Source: Neobacillus niacini (GTDB lineage: Bacteria; Bacillota; Bacilli; Bacillales; Cytobacillaceae). Taken from it: 64,000 bases of DNA. Location of the stretch: contig NZ_JAMBOX010000002.1 of NCBI RefSeq assembly GCF_023715785.1, positions 62,001 through 126,000 of the forward strand, written 5' to 3'. Of the stretch, positions 43,518 to 53,575 are shown piece after piece. Under the pieces are notes generated by a model. The model did no database searches. It was not told the origin of the DNA and worked only from the letters and a program-made list of their open reading frames with translations. Position 1 is the first letter of the stretch, and each line of letters opens with the position of its first letter. The position numbers and the translations under genes are program-made.

Positions 43518-44666
43518 ATGAACTTCGAATTAGATGAAGATATTCTTTTTTTAAAAAAGAATGTAAGAGAATTTATCCAAACAGAAGTCGAAGCTGTGGC
43601 GATACAAATTGAAGAAGACAACCAAATCCCACAACGAGTTATTAATCTGTCGAAGGAAATGGGCCTGTTCGGGTTAAGCATTCCTGAAGAATATGGCGGG
43701 CTTGGGATTGGCATGGTCGGAAAATGTGCGCTGTATGAGGAAATCGGCCAAACCCATAATGGCTACACGACGCTGATCGGCGCCCACACTGGAATCGGCA
43801 GCGTTGGAATTGTTGAAATGGGGAATGAACAACAAAAAAGAAAGTACCTGCCAGAGATGGCAAGCGGAGAGAAAATTGGCGCCTTTGCCTTGACCGAGCC
43901 TGAAGCGGGATCCAATGCCGCCAATTTAAAAACGACTGCGGTCAGAAAAGGCGACAAGTATATCCTAAACGGTCTGAAGCACTACATTACCAATGCCACC
44001 GAGGCAAGTGTGTTTACCGTCATGGCGGTCACGGACCCTGAAAAAGGGGCCAAAGGGATCACTTCGTTCATTGTTGAAAAAGATTTTCCCGGCTTCAAGG
44101 TGGGGGCAATTGAGAAAAAGATGGGCCTACGCGGTTCGCATTCGGCAGAATTGATTTTTGAAGATTGCGAGGTTCCTGTAGAAAATGTCCTCGGGACAGA
44201 AGGCCAGGGCTATGTCAATGCGTTAAAAATTTTGGCCAATGGCCGGGCAGGCTTGGCGTCTCGTAATCTGGGGTCCTGCCAGAAGCTGCTTGATATGTCA
44301 ACAAGGTATGCGATGGAACGAATCCAGTTTGGCAAGCCGATTATCAAAAACCAGGCAGTCAGCCATATGCTGGCGGAAATGGCCGTGGAAATTGAAGCAC
44401 TACGTTCATTTACTTATCGTGTCGCCTGGATGGTTGACCAAGGCATGAAAGTGATCAAGGAAGCGGCGATGCTGAAGCTTTACGGCTCTGAGGTTTATAA
44501 CCGGGTTGCTGATAAAGCCGTGCAGGTCCACGGGGGAATTGGCTATATTGCCGATTATCCGATTGAGCGTTTCTATCGTGATGCCAGGATTACGAGAATT
44601 TATGAGGGTACCTCCGAGATTCAGAAGAACATCATTGCTGCCCAGCTGGAAAAAGAATATAGCTAA
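43518..44666 (+). CDS. Acyl-CoA dehydrogenase 2
   Basis: A 382-residue acyl-CoA dehydrogenase with all landmarks: [15 protein letters not shown] (about 119-133), [35 protein letters not shown], with the YEGTSEIQ catalytic Glu region near 363. It is the most typical short/medium-chain form of the four in the window. It lies 16 bp after the ligase and 14 bp before a thiolase, so 40978-46679 looks like one operon. Confidence 0.93.
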   Translation: MNFELDEDILFLKKNVREFIQTEVEAVAIQIEEDNQIPQRVINLSKEMGLFGLSIPEEYGGLGIGMVGKCALYEEIGQTHNGYTTLIGAHTGIGSVGIVEMGNEQQKRKYLPEMASGEKIGAFALTEPEAGSNAANLKTTAVRKGDKYILNGLKHYITNATEASVFTVMAVTDPEKGAKGITSFIVEKDFPGFKVGAIEKKMGLRGSHSAELIFEDCEVPVENVLGTEGQGYVNALKILANGRAGLASRNLGSCQKLLDMSTRYAMERIQFGKPIIKNQAVSHMLAEMAVEIEALRSFTYRVAWMVDQGMKVIKEAAMLKLYGSEVYNRVADKAVQVHGGIGYIADYPIERFYRDARITRIYEGTSEIQKNIIAAQLEKEYS

Positions 44667-44680
44667 AAAGGAGGGGTTAC

Positions 44681-45871
44681 ATGGGAAACGATATTGTCAT
44701 TTTAAGTGCAGTCCGTACACCTGTTGGAAGATATGGCGGAGCTTTAAAGAGCGTTAATTCCGGCCAATTAGGCGCAGTAGCTATTAAAGAGGCAATTAAC
44801 CGAGCTGGAATTACCCCTGAACAAGTAGATGAAGTGGTATTGGGAGAAGTAAGGCAATCAACTGAATCCTCTAATGTCGCCAGGGTAGCGGCTTTAAGGG
44901 CAGGGGTCCCGGAAAGTGTTCCGGCGTTTACAATCAATCGCTTGTGTGCATCGGGAATGCAGGCGATCGCATCTGCCGCCCAGCAAATCGCTTTTGGTCA
45001 AGCGGAGATCGTCGTCGCAGGCGGAACAGAAAGCATGAGCAATGCCCCTATTTATTTGAGAAACTCCCGTTTTGGCGGCGACAATCCCAAACTGGTCGAT
45101 TCCAATACCGAGGCTGGACAGCAGCCGCAAGAGATTTACGGCAGCGGACTTGGCATGGGCATCACCGCTGAAAACGTCGCTGAACGGTTTGCAATTTCCC
45201 GCGAAGACCAGGATGCATTTGCATTAGAAAGCCAGCGCCGTGCTGCAGCCGCAATCAGTGAGGGGCGCTTTGTAGATGAGATTGTGCCAGTCGAGATCAA
45301 AGGAAAGAAAGGTTCCGTTGTCTTTGCTGTGGATGAACATCCAAGACCCGAAACGACAAGGGAGGCGTTGGCCAGACTAAGACCCGTTTTTAAAGAGAAC
45401 GGAACGGTTACCGCCGGGAACGCTTGCGGCCGAAATGACGGCGCCTGCGCCATGGTTTTAACAACTGGACAGCATGCTGAAAAATTAGGGTTGAAGCCAT
45501 TGGCAAGAATCGTTGATTGGGCCAGTGTCGGCGTTTCGCCAGAGATCATGGGTATTGGACCGGTTCCGGCGGTGAAAAAACTGCTCCAACGCACTGGGCT
45601 GTCTTTGGATGACATTGGTTTAATCGAACTCAATGAGGCGTTTGCTTCACAAGCGCTCGCTGTCATTCGCGAGCTGAAGCTGGATCCGGACCGTGTCAAT
45701 GTAAACGGCGGGGCGATTGCGTTAGGGCATCCGCTTGGTGCCACTGGGGCAAAAATCATGACAACGTTGATTTACGAAATGATTCGCCGCGGGGAAAAGC
45801 GGGGAATTGCCACGCTATGTGTCGGCGGAGGCCAGGGCATGGCAATCATGGTTGAATCAATAGATAACTAG
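44681..45871 (+). CDS. Thiolase 1 (acetyl-CoA C-acyltransferase)
   Basis: A 396-residue thiolase performing the last b-oxidation step. The acyl-binding Cys is in [11 protein letters not shown] (Cys88), the His base in [12 protein letters not shown] (about 349) and the second Cys in CVGGGQG (about 381). AAAAGGAGG is upstream of the ATG. A direct role with the neighbouring dehydrogenase is likely; acetoacetyl-CoA or longer 3-oxoacyl specificity cannot be told apart. Confidence 0.93.
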   Translation: MGNDIVILSAVRTPVGRYGGALKSVNSGQLGAVAIKEAINRAGITPEQVDEVVLGEVRQSTESSNVARVAALRAGVPESVPAFTINRLCASGMQAIASAAQQIAFGQAEIVVAGGTESMSNAPIYLRNSRFGGDNPKLVDSNTEAGQQPQEIYGSGLGMGITAENVAERFAISREDQDAFALESQRRAAAAISEGRFVDEIVPVEIKGKKGSVVFAVDEHPRPETTREALARLRPVFKENGTVTAGNACGRNDGACAMVLTTGQHAEKLGLKPLARIVDWASVGVSPEIMGIGPVPAVKKLLQRTGLSLDDIGLIELNEAFASQALAVIRELKLDPDRVNVNGGAIALGHPLGATGAKIMTTLIYEMIRRGEKRGIATLCVGGGQGMAIMVESIDN

Positions 45872-45885
45872 AAAGGAATTTTCTT

Positions 45886-46287
45886 GTGAGAACGCCGGAA
45901 ACGAAATCGACTTTTTTTGAGTACATGGGATTTAACAGCACCATCACTGATAAATTTGAATTGGCATTGCCGTTGCAGGAGCACTTGCTCCAGGAGGATG
46001 GCACGATTCATCCGGGCGTATTTTCCACGATGCTCGATATTACGATGGGTGCAACCGTCTCGTTCGCAACAAACTCGTTTGCGGCGACCATTAACCTGAA
46101 TTGTTCATTTTTAGACCTTCTGCCAAAAGAAGCCTATCATGCTGAAACAAACATTTTAAAAGAAGAAGGAAAATATGTCACGGCAGAAGGGATGATTTAC
46201 GATCAGAATCGCGGCTTGGTTGCAAAAGGAATCGGCACCTTTAAGACAACAACTAGAAAAGACATAGAGGAGGGAGGGGATTGTTAA
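45886..46287 (+). CDS. PaaI-type thioesterase 1
   Basis: A 133-residue hot-dog thioesterase. The HPGVFSTMLDITMGATVSF segment corresponds to the HGG/HPG-x4-LxD catalytic helix of PaaI/hotdog enzymes, with Asp near 51. GTG start with AAAGGAA upstream. Such enzymes free CoA from stalled or dead-end acyl-CoA. It is followed at 2 bp by a second, divergent copy; the two may form a heteromer. Confidence 0.8.
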   Translation: MRTPETKSTFFEYMGFNSTITDKFELALPLQEHLLQEDGTIHPGVFSTMLDITMGATVSFATNSFAATINLNCSFLDLLPKEAYHAETNILKEEGKYVTAEGMIYDQNRGLVAKGIGTFKTTTRKDIEEGGDC

Positions 46288-46289
46288 AA

Positions 46290-46679
46290 TTGCAATCAGA
46301 GTTTCAGCAAAGGCTTGAAAATAATCCATTTTTTAAACATATTGGATTTGAATTCTTCCAGGAGGAAGGCAGCGAAATTGTGCTGAAGCTTCCGCTAAAA
46401 CAAGACTTGTTAAATACAAATAAAACGCTTCATGGCGGTGTCCATGCCTCTATGCTTGACGCCGTCCAGACCGTGGTTTTGCGCAACCTGTACCGTTGTA
46501 GCGTTTCTGCATTGAACTTGGACGTACACTATTTCGCCCCATCCGTGACCGGCAACCTGTTTGCTCGGGCAAAGGTGCTTCAACAGGGGTATAAGCTGGC
46601 AACAGTGGAAGCGGAAATAACCGATGAACAGCAGCAGCTCATTGCCAAGGGAACGGGAGTTTATAAAATTGCCAGATAA
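46290..46679 (+). CDS. PaaI-type thioesterase 2
   Basis: A 129-residue hot-dog thioesterase with the standard LHGGVHASMLDAVQTVV helix (HGG then Asp). The TTG at 46290 is preferred to the TTG at 46281 because GGGAGGGG at 46272 gives correct spacing. Only weakly similar to its neighbour. It ends the operon; the following 267 bases hold the next promoter and an AT-only hairpin near 46811-46838. Confidence 0.8.
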   Translation: MQSEFQQRLENNPFFKHIGFEFFQEEGSEIVLKLPLKQDLLNTNKTLHGGVHASMLDAVQTVVLRNLYRCSVSALNLDVHYFAPSVTGNLFARAKVLQQGYKLATVEAEITDEQQQLIAKGTGVYKIAR

Positions 46680-46860
46680 ATAGTATTGGTCACAACAAAA
46701 CTGTGCCGTGGCAGAAAATGTATAAAACTTTTTGAAATAATAGTACACTGCTATAGCTTTGACAAGGATTATTGGCTAGGGGTTAATGGGTAAGCTTGCA
46801 GTCTAGTAAATAAAATATGTTTCTACTATATTTTATGAAAAAAATGACGAAAAATGGATG

Positions 46861-46920
46861 TTGAATATTCGAAAAATTTCTAATATTATAGGGTTATCCA
46901 CATACTAACTAGTTAGTATG
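46861..46920 (+). promoter_or_regulatory. Promoter with perfect 20-bp palindromic operator
   Basis: -35 TTGAAT at 46861-46866, 17-nt spacer, -10 TATTAT at 46884-46889, then the perfect palindrome CATACTAACTAGTTAGTATG at 46901-46920 over the likely start site. Same half-site (CATACY-A-ACY) as the element at 37071-37090. A TetR repressor site is the simplest reading. Confidence 0.82.
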
Positions 46921-46946
46921 TTAAACCCAAAGAGGAGTGGTATAGG

Positions 46947-48152
46947 ATGAATTTTAGTTATACCGATAAGGTAGTGGAATTACAAAAAAAGCTGACTGAC
47001 TTTATGGAAGAGTATGTATATCCGAATGAACAAGTTTATCATGACCAAATTGATAAAAATGATCCGTTTTCATCGGTTCCGCCGATTATGGAAGAATTAA
47101 AGGAAAAAGCCAAACAGGCAGGGTTGTGGAATTTATTCTTGCCTGAAAGCGAGTATGGTGCCGGTTTGACGAACCTGGAATATGCGCCGCTTTGTGAAAT
47201 CATGGGCCGGTCCTCGATTGCTCCAGAAGTATTTAACTGTGCAGCACCGGATACCGGGAATATGGAGGTCCTTGTTCGCTATGGTAAGGAAGAGCATAAG
47301 GAAAAATGGCTGAAGCCGCTCCTTAATGGTGAGATTCGTTCCTGCTTCTCGATGACTGAGCCGGATGTTGCTTCCTCGGATGCTACCAATATTCAAGCAA
47401 GCATTATCCGCGATGGCGATGAGTATGTCATCAATGGCACGAAATGGTGGTCATCAGGGGCTGGAGATCCGCGCTGTAAAATTGCGATTGTGATGGGGAA
47501 AAACGACCCGGATGCTCCGACATATGAACAGCAATCGATGATTCTCGTTCCGCTGGATGCCCCTGGGGTAACGATTAAAAGAATATTGCCGGTATTTGGC
47601 TATGACCACGCTCCACACGGTCATGCCGAGATTGAATATAAGGATGTCCGGGTTCCGGCTTCCAACATGCTTTGGGACGAAGGAAAGGGATTTGCGATTG
47701 CTCAGGGACGTCTAGGACCAGGCCGTATTCACCACTGCATGAGGACGATCGGTGCTGCCGAGCGGGCGCTTGAGCTGCTGTGCAAGCGGGTTCAGGAACG
47801 GTCGGCATTCGGAAAAAAATTGGCAGAGCAAGGCGTTATTCAGGAATGGATTGCTGAAGCAAGAATTGACATTGAACAGGCGCGTTTGTTGACTTTGAAG
47901 GCCGCCTACATGATGGATACCGTTGGCAATAAGGAAGCAAAAGGCGAAATTGCCATGATTAAAGTGGTTGCCCCTAATATGGCGTTAAAAATCATCGACC
48001 GGGCCATTCAAGCGTTTGGAGCCGCAGGCGTCAGTGAGGATACACCGCTTGCCGCAAGCTGGGCCAATATCCGCACGCTCCGTTTGGCCGATGGTCCGGA
48101 TGAAGTCCACAAGCGGGCGATTGCCAGATACGAATTGAAAAAATACCGTTAA
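46947..48152 (+). CDS. Acyl-CoA dehydrogenase 3 (ACAD10/11-like)
   Basis: A 401-residue dehydrogenase of a divergent branch. The middle domain has [19 protein letters not shown] (about 131-149), where [10 protein letters not shown] replaces the usual TEPGAGSD, and the end reads [20 protein letters not shown], as in the ACAD10/11 and related long or branched-chain enzymes. The Glu in GPDEVH lies where the YEGTSEIQ form has its Glu. AGAGGAGTGG precedes the ATG. First gene behind the palindromic operator; SDR and thiolase follow. Confidence 0.9.
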   Translation: MNFSYTDKVVELQKKLTDFMEEYVYPNEQVYHDQIDKNDPFSSVPPIMEELKEKAKQAGLWNLFLPESEYGAGLTNLEYAPLCEIMGRSSIAPEVFNCAAPDTGNMEVLVRYGKEEHKEKWLKPLLNGEIRSCFSMTEPDVASSDATNIQASIIRDGDEYVINGTKWWSSGAGDPRCKIAIVMGKNDPDAPTYEQQSMILVPLDAPGVTIKRILPVFGYDHAPHGHAEIEYKDVRVPASNMLWDEGKGFAIAQGRLGPGRIHHCMRTIGAAERALELLCKRVQERSAFGKKLAEQGVIQEWIAEARIDIEQARLLTLKAAYMMDTVGNKEAKGEIAMIKVVAPNMALKIIDRAIQAFGAAGVSEDTPLAASWANIRTLRLADGPDEVHKRAIARYELKKYR

Positions 48153-48175
48153 CGATCGTTTAGGAGGATTAGAGG

Positions 48176-48949
48176 ATGCATATTAAACAACTGTTTGATT
48201 TGACTGGGAAGGTTGCGATTGTAACCGGCGGCGGCCGCGGTTTGGGCCAACAAATTGCCGAAGGCTTTGCCGAGTCAGGCGCCCATGTCGTAGTTTGTTC
48301 ACGTAAATTGGAGGCTTGCCAAGAAGTAAGTGAAGAATTGAAAAAACTAGGCGTCGAAAGCCTTGCCTTAAAATGTGATGTGGCCAAACCGGAAGATGTC
48401 CGGAATGTGGTAGAGAAGACAATAGAGAAGTTTGGGCGGATTGATATTCTAGTCAACAACAGCGGAGCCTCCTGGGGAGCTCCTGCTGAAGAAATGCCGC
48501 TAGAGGCCTGGCAAAAGGTGATGAACGTTAACGTTACGGGGACGTTTTTAATGTCACAAGCGGTTGGCCGTGTGATGATTGAGCAAAAGGCCGGCAAGAT
48601 TATCAACATTGCCTCTGTTGCCGGGTTGAAGGGGTCGAATCCAAAGTACATGAATGCGATTGGCTACAACGCCAGCAAGGGTGCCGTGGTCACTTTCACA
48701 AAGGATTTGGCGGTGAAATGGGGCCAGCATGGTATTTATGTTAACGCAATTGCACCAGGCTTTTTCCCGACAAAAATGTCCAAGGGCTTGCTTGACCAGG
48801 GTGGCCAGGCCATTTTGGAGGGAACGCCACTGCGCAAGTTTGGTTCGGATACCGACATCAAGGGGGTTGCCGTATTCTTGGCTTCACCTGCATCGGATTT
48901 TGTAACTGGGGATATTGTCGTCGTTGATGGCGGCGCGCATGCGATGTAA
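48176..48949 (+). CDS. SDR dehydrogenase 2
   Basis: A 257-residue classical SDR: TGGGRGLG (about 17-24), NNSG (instead of NNAG) near 95, and SVAGLKGSNPKYMNAIGYNASK with the catalytic Ser, Tyr and Lys. CSRKLEAC after b2 (Arg) favours NADP. It resembles gluconate 5-dehydrogenase-like and 3-hydroxyacyl-CoA-dehydrogenase-like SDRs. In this operon (dehydrogenase, SDR, thiolase) the oxidation of a 3-hydroxyacyl-CoA is most likely. GGAGG sits 8 nt upstream. Confidence 0.87.
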   Translation: MHIKQLFDLTGKVAIVTGGGRGLGQQIAEGFAESGAHVVVCSRKLEACQEVSEELKKLGVESLALKCDVAKPEDVRNVVEKTIEKFGRIDILVNNSGASWGAPAEEMPLEAWQKVMNVNVTGTFLMSQAVGRVMIEQKAGKIINIASVAGLKGSNPKYMNAIGYNASKGAVVTFTKDLAVKWGQHGIYVNAIAPGFFPTKMSKGLLDQGGQAILEGTPLRKFGSDTDIKGVAVFLASPASDFVTGDIVVVDGGAHAM

Positions 48950-48975
48950 TTTTTAAATTTCAGGGAGGAATGAAA

Positions 48976-50148
48976 TTGAGTAATAGAGATGCAGTCATCG
49001 TTTCTGCAGTCAGAACGGCAATAGGCAGGCAAGGGGGCGCACTGGCAAGTGTTCCGGCCCATGTCTTTGGCGCAGAAGTGATCAAAGAAGCAGTAAAAAG
49101 GGCGCAGATTGCACCTGAAATGATAGATGACGTTATTTTTGGAAATGTATTATCAGGCGGAGGCAATATTGCCAGATTAACAGCATTACAGACCGGATTA
49201 TCATTGGATATATCGGGAGTTACGGTTGACCGGCAATGCGGTTCCGGGATTAATGCAGTAAATCTGGCGGCTCAGGCGATTCGCGCCGGAGATGGGGATA
49301 TCTTTGTTGCTGGCGGAGTGGAAAGCATGAGCCGGGCTCCATATTTGATGGAGCGCCCGGAAAAGGCTTATAGTGCAGCACCGCCAAGCTTTAAAAAGTC
49401 GCAGCTGTCACCAAAGGAAATCGGCGACCCGCCAATGGGCATCACCGCTGAAAACCTGGTAAAAAAATACAATATTTCCAGAGAAGAGCAGGACGAATTT
49501 GCCTTGAGAAGCCAGCAGCGTATGGCAGCTGCCATGGAGGAAGGCCGCTACGATGAGCAAATCGTGCCAATAGCCATTCCGGTCAGAAAAGGAGAGCCGA
49601 TTGTCTTCAAGACAGATGAGCACCCTAGACCGCAAACAACATTGGAAGCATTGGCCAAGCTGCCGCCGGCTTTCTTGCAAGGCGGTACCGTAACTGCGGG
49701 AAGCAGCTCAGGATTAAATGATGCTGCATCGGCCCTTGTCATTATGTCTAGAGAAAAAGCAGAGGAATTGAATCTGACGCCGCTTGCAGTAGTCCGTCAT
49801 TATGCTGTTGCTGGTGTAGACCCTAATATCATGGGAATCGGACCAGTTCCAGCAGTACGAAAAGTAATGGAGAAATCGGGGCTGTCATTAAAGGACATGG
49901 ACATAATTGAGATTAACGAAGCCTTCGCGGCCCAAGTAATCGCCTGCAACCGCGAGCTTGAGATGGACATGGACAAAGTAAACGTTAATGGCGGAGCCAT
50001 CGCTCACGGACACCCGCTCGGAGCAACCGGCGCCATCCTGATGACCAAAGCCTGCTACGAACTAAAACGCAGCGGCGGAAGATACGCACTTATCACCGCC
50101 TGCATCGGTGGCGGCCAAGGAATCGCAACAATCATCGAACGCGAATAA
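48976..50148 (+). CDS. Thiolase 2 (acetyl-CoA acetyltransferase family)
   Basis: A 390-residue thiolase with DRQCGSGINAV (active Cys about 86), NEAFAAQ and GHPLGATG (His), and CIGGGQG (second Cys). The TTG at 48976 is used, since the ATG at 48970 is only one base from GGGAGG. Together with the preceding two genes it forms a short operon that a REPIN-like palindrome closes. Confidence 0.92.
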   Translation: MSNRDAVIVSAVRTAIGRQGGALASVPAHVFGAEVIKEAVKRAQIAPEMIDDVIFGNVLSGGGNIARLTALQTGLSLDISGVTVDRQCGSGINAVNLAAQAIRAGDGDIFVAGGVESMSRAPYLMERPEKAYSAAPPSFKKSQLSPKEIGDPPMGITAENLVKKYNISREEQDEFALRSQQRMAAAMEEGRYDEQIVPIAIPVRKGEPIVFKTDEHPRPQTTLEALAKLPPAFLQGGTVTAGSSSGLNDAASALVIMSREKAEELNLTPLAVVRHYAVAGVDPNIMGIGPVPAVRKVMEKSGLSLKDMDIIEINEAFAAQVIACNRELEMDMDKVNVNGGAIAHGHPLGATGAILMTKACYELKRSGGRYALITACIGGGQGIATIIERE

Positions 50149-50159
50149 CCAAGAACATC

Positions 50160-50297
50160 ATCGTGGTGCCTGGGGCGCAAGAGCAAGATTTCCACTATTT
50201 AATAGGTAGGAAGGTGAGTATTGGTGTCAGGCACCAATAGCTGACTTCGCCTCATTTAAATAGTGGAACAACAGGAAATGGTGTCAGGCACCGCGAT
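50160..50297. repeat. REPIN-like nested palindrome with GTGTCAGGCACC units
   Basis: Three nested inverted repeats share one centre. Outer arms are ATCGTGGTGCCTG (50160-50172) and CAGGCACCGCGAT (50285-50297), one mismatch; middle arms are TTCCACTATTTAA (50190-50202) and TTAAATAGTGGAA (50256-50268), perfect; inner arms are ATTGGTG (50220-50226) and CACCAAT (50232-50238), perfect. It lies between thiolase 2 and the TetR gene. No transposase is near; the related motif recurs at 62861-62923. Confidence 0.8.
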
Positions 50298-50322
50298 GGT
50301 TTAGGCTGAAAGGAATCGTCCT

Positions 50323-50922
50323 ATGAAGCAGAAATTAATGGATGCGGGTATCCTGCTTTTTGATCAGAATGGGTTTAAGTCAACTTCGATTCAGGATATT
50401 GTCCAGATGATGGGTGTGACGAAGGGGACTTTTTATTATTACTTCAACAGCAAGGAGGAGTTGTTGAAGGAAATTCATTTGCAGTATATAGAGGGGCTGA
50501 TCAAGCGGCAGGAGGAAATCTTATCAAATCCTGATTATGATTTTGTCAGAAAGTTGTATGAAATTATTTATATGCTTATTCACAAAATTAGAAATGATCT
50601 TTCTAGTGCCCGAATTTTCACAAGGGAAATGCGACACATAAGTGAAAAAAACGTGATTGAGATTAAGAAAAAACGCAGGCAGTTTCGCCTGAACCTACAA
50701 ACATTTATTGAAGAGGCAATTGAACACGGAGACATAAAACAAGGCCTGCGACCCGATATTCTAACGATGGGAATTCTGGGCATCACCAATTGGAGTTACT
50801 ACTGGTTTAATCCAAATGGTGAAGTGTCAGAAGATAAAGTGGCAGGGATCTTCCTTGATTTAATGTTAAACGGAATATCCCGAAATGACAGCGTTTACAC
50901 TCGGGCTAAAGCAGATGCCTAG
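50323..50922 (+). CDS. TetR-family regulator, KstR2-like
   Basis: A 199-residue repressor. The N-terminal TetR HTH is clear (GILLFDQNGFKSTSIQDIVQMMGVTKGTFYYYFNSKEELL, residues 9-48, in parts), and the C-terminal half with GILGITNWSYYWFNPNGEVSEDKVAGIF is the KstR2/FadR-like dimerisation and acyl-CoA ligand domain. Regulators of this kind release DNA on binding an acyl-CoA. It is in line with a downstream acyl-CoA ligase (26-bp gap) and is a candidate to bind the palindromes at 37071 and 46901. Confidence 0.88.
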   Translation: MKQKLMDAGILLFDQNGFKSTSIQDIVQMMGVTKGTFYYYFNSKEELLKEIHLQYIEGLIKRQEEILSNPDYDFVRKLYEIIYMLIHKIRNDLSSARIFTREMRHISEKNVIEIKKKRRQFRLNLQTFIEEAIEHGDIKQGLRPDILTMGILGITNWSYYWFNPNGEVSEDKVAGIFLDLMLNGISRNDSVYTRAKADA

Positions 50923-50948
50923 CAATCTAATAAAAAGGAGGATCCTGC

Positions 50949-52616
50949 TTGTTAACTCTTCATTTTGAACATTGGCCCAAAATCTCAAAATCTTTAAAAG
51001 TACCGGCAACCTCTCTTTATGATCACCTGAGGGTATCAGCAAGCCGTTATCCTGACCAAACAGCGATTTTCTATTACGGAAACGCATTGACCTACCAGCA
51101 ATTGGACGAGGAAGTAAATGCTCTGGCTGGCTACCTTGAGCATAAGCTGAGTGTCAAAGCCGGGGATAAAGTGCTGTTGTTTATGCAAAACTCGCCGCAA
51201 TTTGTGATTGGCTTCCATGCGATATTACGGGCGAATGCCGTAGTCGTTCCTATCAATCCAATGCTGGTTGCGAGTGAACTGGAATTCTACATCCGCGATT
51301 GCGGAATCAAGACAGCCATCGCCGGTCAGGAATTATACGAGCGGATTGGGCCATTATTGGGAAAAACCTCGCTTGAAAACCTGTTGCTGGCCGCCTATTC
51401 CGACTATAAAGGGGAAGGCTTTGATGCCATGCTGCCACAGGAGGTGGAAATGCCGCACCTCGTGATCAATGAATCGAACCATTATGACTGGCATGAGGCG
51501 ATTGAGGCTAAGTTACAGCCGTCTGAGCACATCGCTAAAGCGGATGACCTCGCCGTCATGCCGTATACTTCCGGTACAACCGGCCTGCCAAAAGGCTGCA
51601 TGCACACAAACCAGACCGTAAATGCCAACATCGTCGGGGCTTATCATTGGTCTTCAACAACGCCAAATTCCACCCATTTGACGACACTTCCGCTTTTCCA
51701 CGTGACGGGAATGGTGCACAGCATGCTCATGCCGATTTACAGCGGCAGCCCAATGGTGATCTTAACGAGATGGAACCGGGATGCAGCGGTTGAGTTGATT
51801 AAAAATCTGGATTGTACCCATTGGGTGACGATTGCCACAATGGTTGTCGATTTCCTTGCCAATCCAAATTTGAAGGCGGAGGACATTGCTTCCCTTACCT
51901 CGATTTCAGGCGGCGGTGCCGCATTGCCGGAAGCGGTTGGCGAAAAATTGTTCAATCTTACTGGATTGAGATTTGTTGAAGGCTATGGTCTATCGGAAAC
52001 GATTTCGCAAACTCACTTCAATCCGCCAAACCGTCCAAAAATGCAATGTCTTGGCGTGCCTGCCTTTGATGTGGATGCGAGAGTGATAGACCCGGCAACA
52101 GGGAAAGAGCTTGGCGTTGGCGAAATCGGCGAAATTATTGTCAATGGTCCGCAGGTCATGGTTGGTTATTATAACCGTGATGACGAGAACCGCAGTGCTT
52201 TCATTGAATTGGATGGAAAGAAATTTTTCCGGACTGGCGATATTGGCCGTTATGACGAGGAAGGCTATTTCTTTATCGTCGATCGCGTCAAACGGATGAT
52301 TAATGCTTCCGGTTTCAAGGTTTGGCCGACAGAAGTCGAATCTTATCTATATAAACATCCAGCGATTCAACAGGCTTGCGTGGTCGGCGTCCCTGACCCA
52401 AGACGCGGTGAAACGGTTAAAGCGTTTGTCATCTTAAACAATGATTATGAGGACAAAGTCACTGCCGAGGAGATTATCGAATGGTCGAAACACCACATGG
52501 CCGCTTACAAATACCCGAGATTAATAGAATTTAGAAAATCGTTCCCAATGACCTCAAGCGGCAAGATTCTATGGCGCACCCTCCAGGAAGAGGAGAAGCA
52601 GAAGGTTGAAAAATAA
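50949..52616 (+). CDS. Acyl-CoA ligase 2 (AMP-forming)
   Basis: A 555-residue ANL adenylase with YTSGTTGLPKGC (about 198-209), GYGLSETISQTHFNPP, RTGDIGRYDEEGYFFIVDRVKRMINASGFKVWPTEVE and SSGKILWRTLQ (A10 Lys). It belongs to the long-chain-fatty-acid ligase group (FadD3-like or AlkK-like enzymes). TTG start with AAAAGGAGGATC upstream. It forms a unit with the TetR gene before it and the Liv ABC genes after it; the gap to livH is 92 bp. Confidence 0.9.
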   Translation: MLTLHFEHWPKISKSLKVPATSLYDHLRVSASRYPDQTAIFYYGNALTYQQLDEEVNALAGYLEHKLSVKAGDKVLLFMQNSPQFVIGFHAILRANAVVVPINPMLVASELEFYIRDCGIKTAIAGQELYERIGPLLGKTSLENLLLAAYSDYKGEGFDAMLPQEVEMPHLVINESNHYDWHEAIEAKLQPSEHIAKADDLAVMPYTSGTTGLPKGCMHTNQTVNANIVGAYHWSSTTPNSTHLTTLPLFHVTGMVHSMLMPIYSGSPMVILTRWNRDAAVELIKNLDCTHWVTIATMVVDFLANPNLKAEDIASLTSISGGGAALPEAVGEKLFNLTGLRFVEGYGLSETISQTHFNPPNRPKMQCLGVPAFDVDARVIDPATGKELGVGEIGEIIVNGPQVMVGYYNRDDENRSAFIELDGKKFFRTGDIGRYDEEGYFFIVDRVKRMINASGFKVWPTEVESYLYKHPAIQQACVVGVPDPRRGETVKAFVILNNDYEDKVTAEEIIEWSKHHMAAYKYPRLIEFRKSFPMTSSGKILWRTLQEEEKQKVEK

Positions 52617-52708
52617 AGTCCGATTGATGAATAGAATCGGGGGAGCGGTCCTGGATCAAAAAAGGACGGCTCCCACAATAGAAAGACACATTTTAAAGGG
52701 GGAGAGCT

Positions 52709-53575
52709 ATGGAGATTCTCATTCAGCAATTGTTTAATGGTCTTACCATTGGAAGCGTGTATGCCCTTGTAGCTTTGGGATTAACGCTGGTTTATGGAAT
52801 CTTGCACATTCCAAACTTTGCACATGGCGCTTTATATATGATGGGTGGGTACATAACCTTGACGATGATGACAAGATTCGGCCTTCATTACTGGCTGGCT
52901 ATTTTTGTATCAATTATCGTTGTCGGTCTCCTCGGAGTGTTAATGGAAAGGTTCGTTTTTCACCCGCTTCGCGAGGCGCCGCCAATCCATGACAAAATTG
53001 CCGCCATCGGGATTCTCTTGTTTCTCGAAGCTTTCGCCCAATTTTACTGGGGGGCTGAATACCAAAGCATGCCGACTCCATATGGGCAAATAGTGGAAGT
53101 TTTTGGCCTAACCTTAACGATGCAGCGGATTTTGATTGTTGTTGCAGCAGTAGTCGTCATGTTTATTTTGTACCTGTTCCTGAAAAAGACTTTTACAGGG
53201 GCGACCATTATTGCGATGTCGCAAAACCGTGAAGGAGCCAATCTTGTCGGGATTAACACCAACAAGGTTGCCATGCTGACATTCATGATTTCCGGAGGGC
53301 TTGCTGCGATTGCTTCCTCACTGTCGGCGCCGATTAATCTTGTATTCCCTGGGATGGGGCACCTCGTAATTTTGAAAGCATTCGTCATCATCATCCTTGG
53401 CGGAATGGGCAGTATACCTGGTGCGATTGTTGGCGGTTATATTGTGGGCTTCAGCGAAAGTTTGGGAGCTACTTATATCTCAAATGACTATAAGGATATT
53501 ATTGCCTTCCTTTTCCTTGTCCTGATCTTAACCGTTAAGCCTACCGGCCTGTTTTCGAAGGGGGGCAGCCATTAA
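52709..53575 (+). CDS. livH: Branched-chain-type ABC permease LivH
   Basis: A 288-residue inner-membrane permease of the LivH family with about eight helices: QQLFNGLTIGSVYALVALGLTLVYGIL at the N-terminus, HIPNFAHGALYMMGGY, and the cytosolic coupling segment near AMSQNREGANLVGINTNKVAMLTF. The late GGMGSIPGAIVGGYIVG matches the family. It works with LivM. The 1-base overlap TAATG with livM shows coupling. The family imports branched-chain amino acids, amides, urea or aromatic and aliphatic acids; context here suggests a carboxylic acid. Confidence 0.93.
   Translation: MEILIQQLFNGLTIGSVYALVALGLTLVYGILHIPNFAHGALYMMGGYITLTMMTRFGLHYWLAIFVSIIVVGLLGVLMERFVFHPLREAPPIHDKIAAIGILLFLEAFAQFYWGAEYQSMPTPYGQIVEVFGLTLTMQRILIVVAAVVVMFILYLFLKKTFTGATIIAMSQNREGANLVGINTNKVAMLTFMISGGLAAIASSLSAPINLVFPGMGHLVILKAFVIIILGGMGSIPGAIVGGYIVGFSESLGATYISNDYKDIIAFLFLVLILTVKPTGLFSKGGSH

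Noticed and set aside
45136-45759. 207-codon frame opposite thiolase 1
   Set aside because: Lies wholly within an intact thiolase gene and shows no domain.
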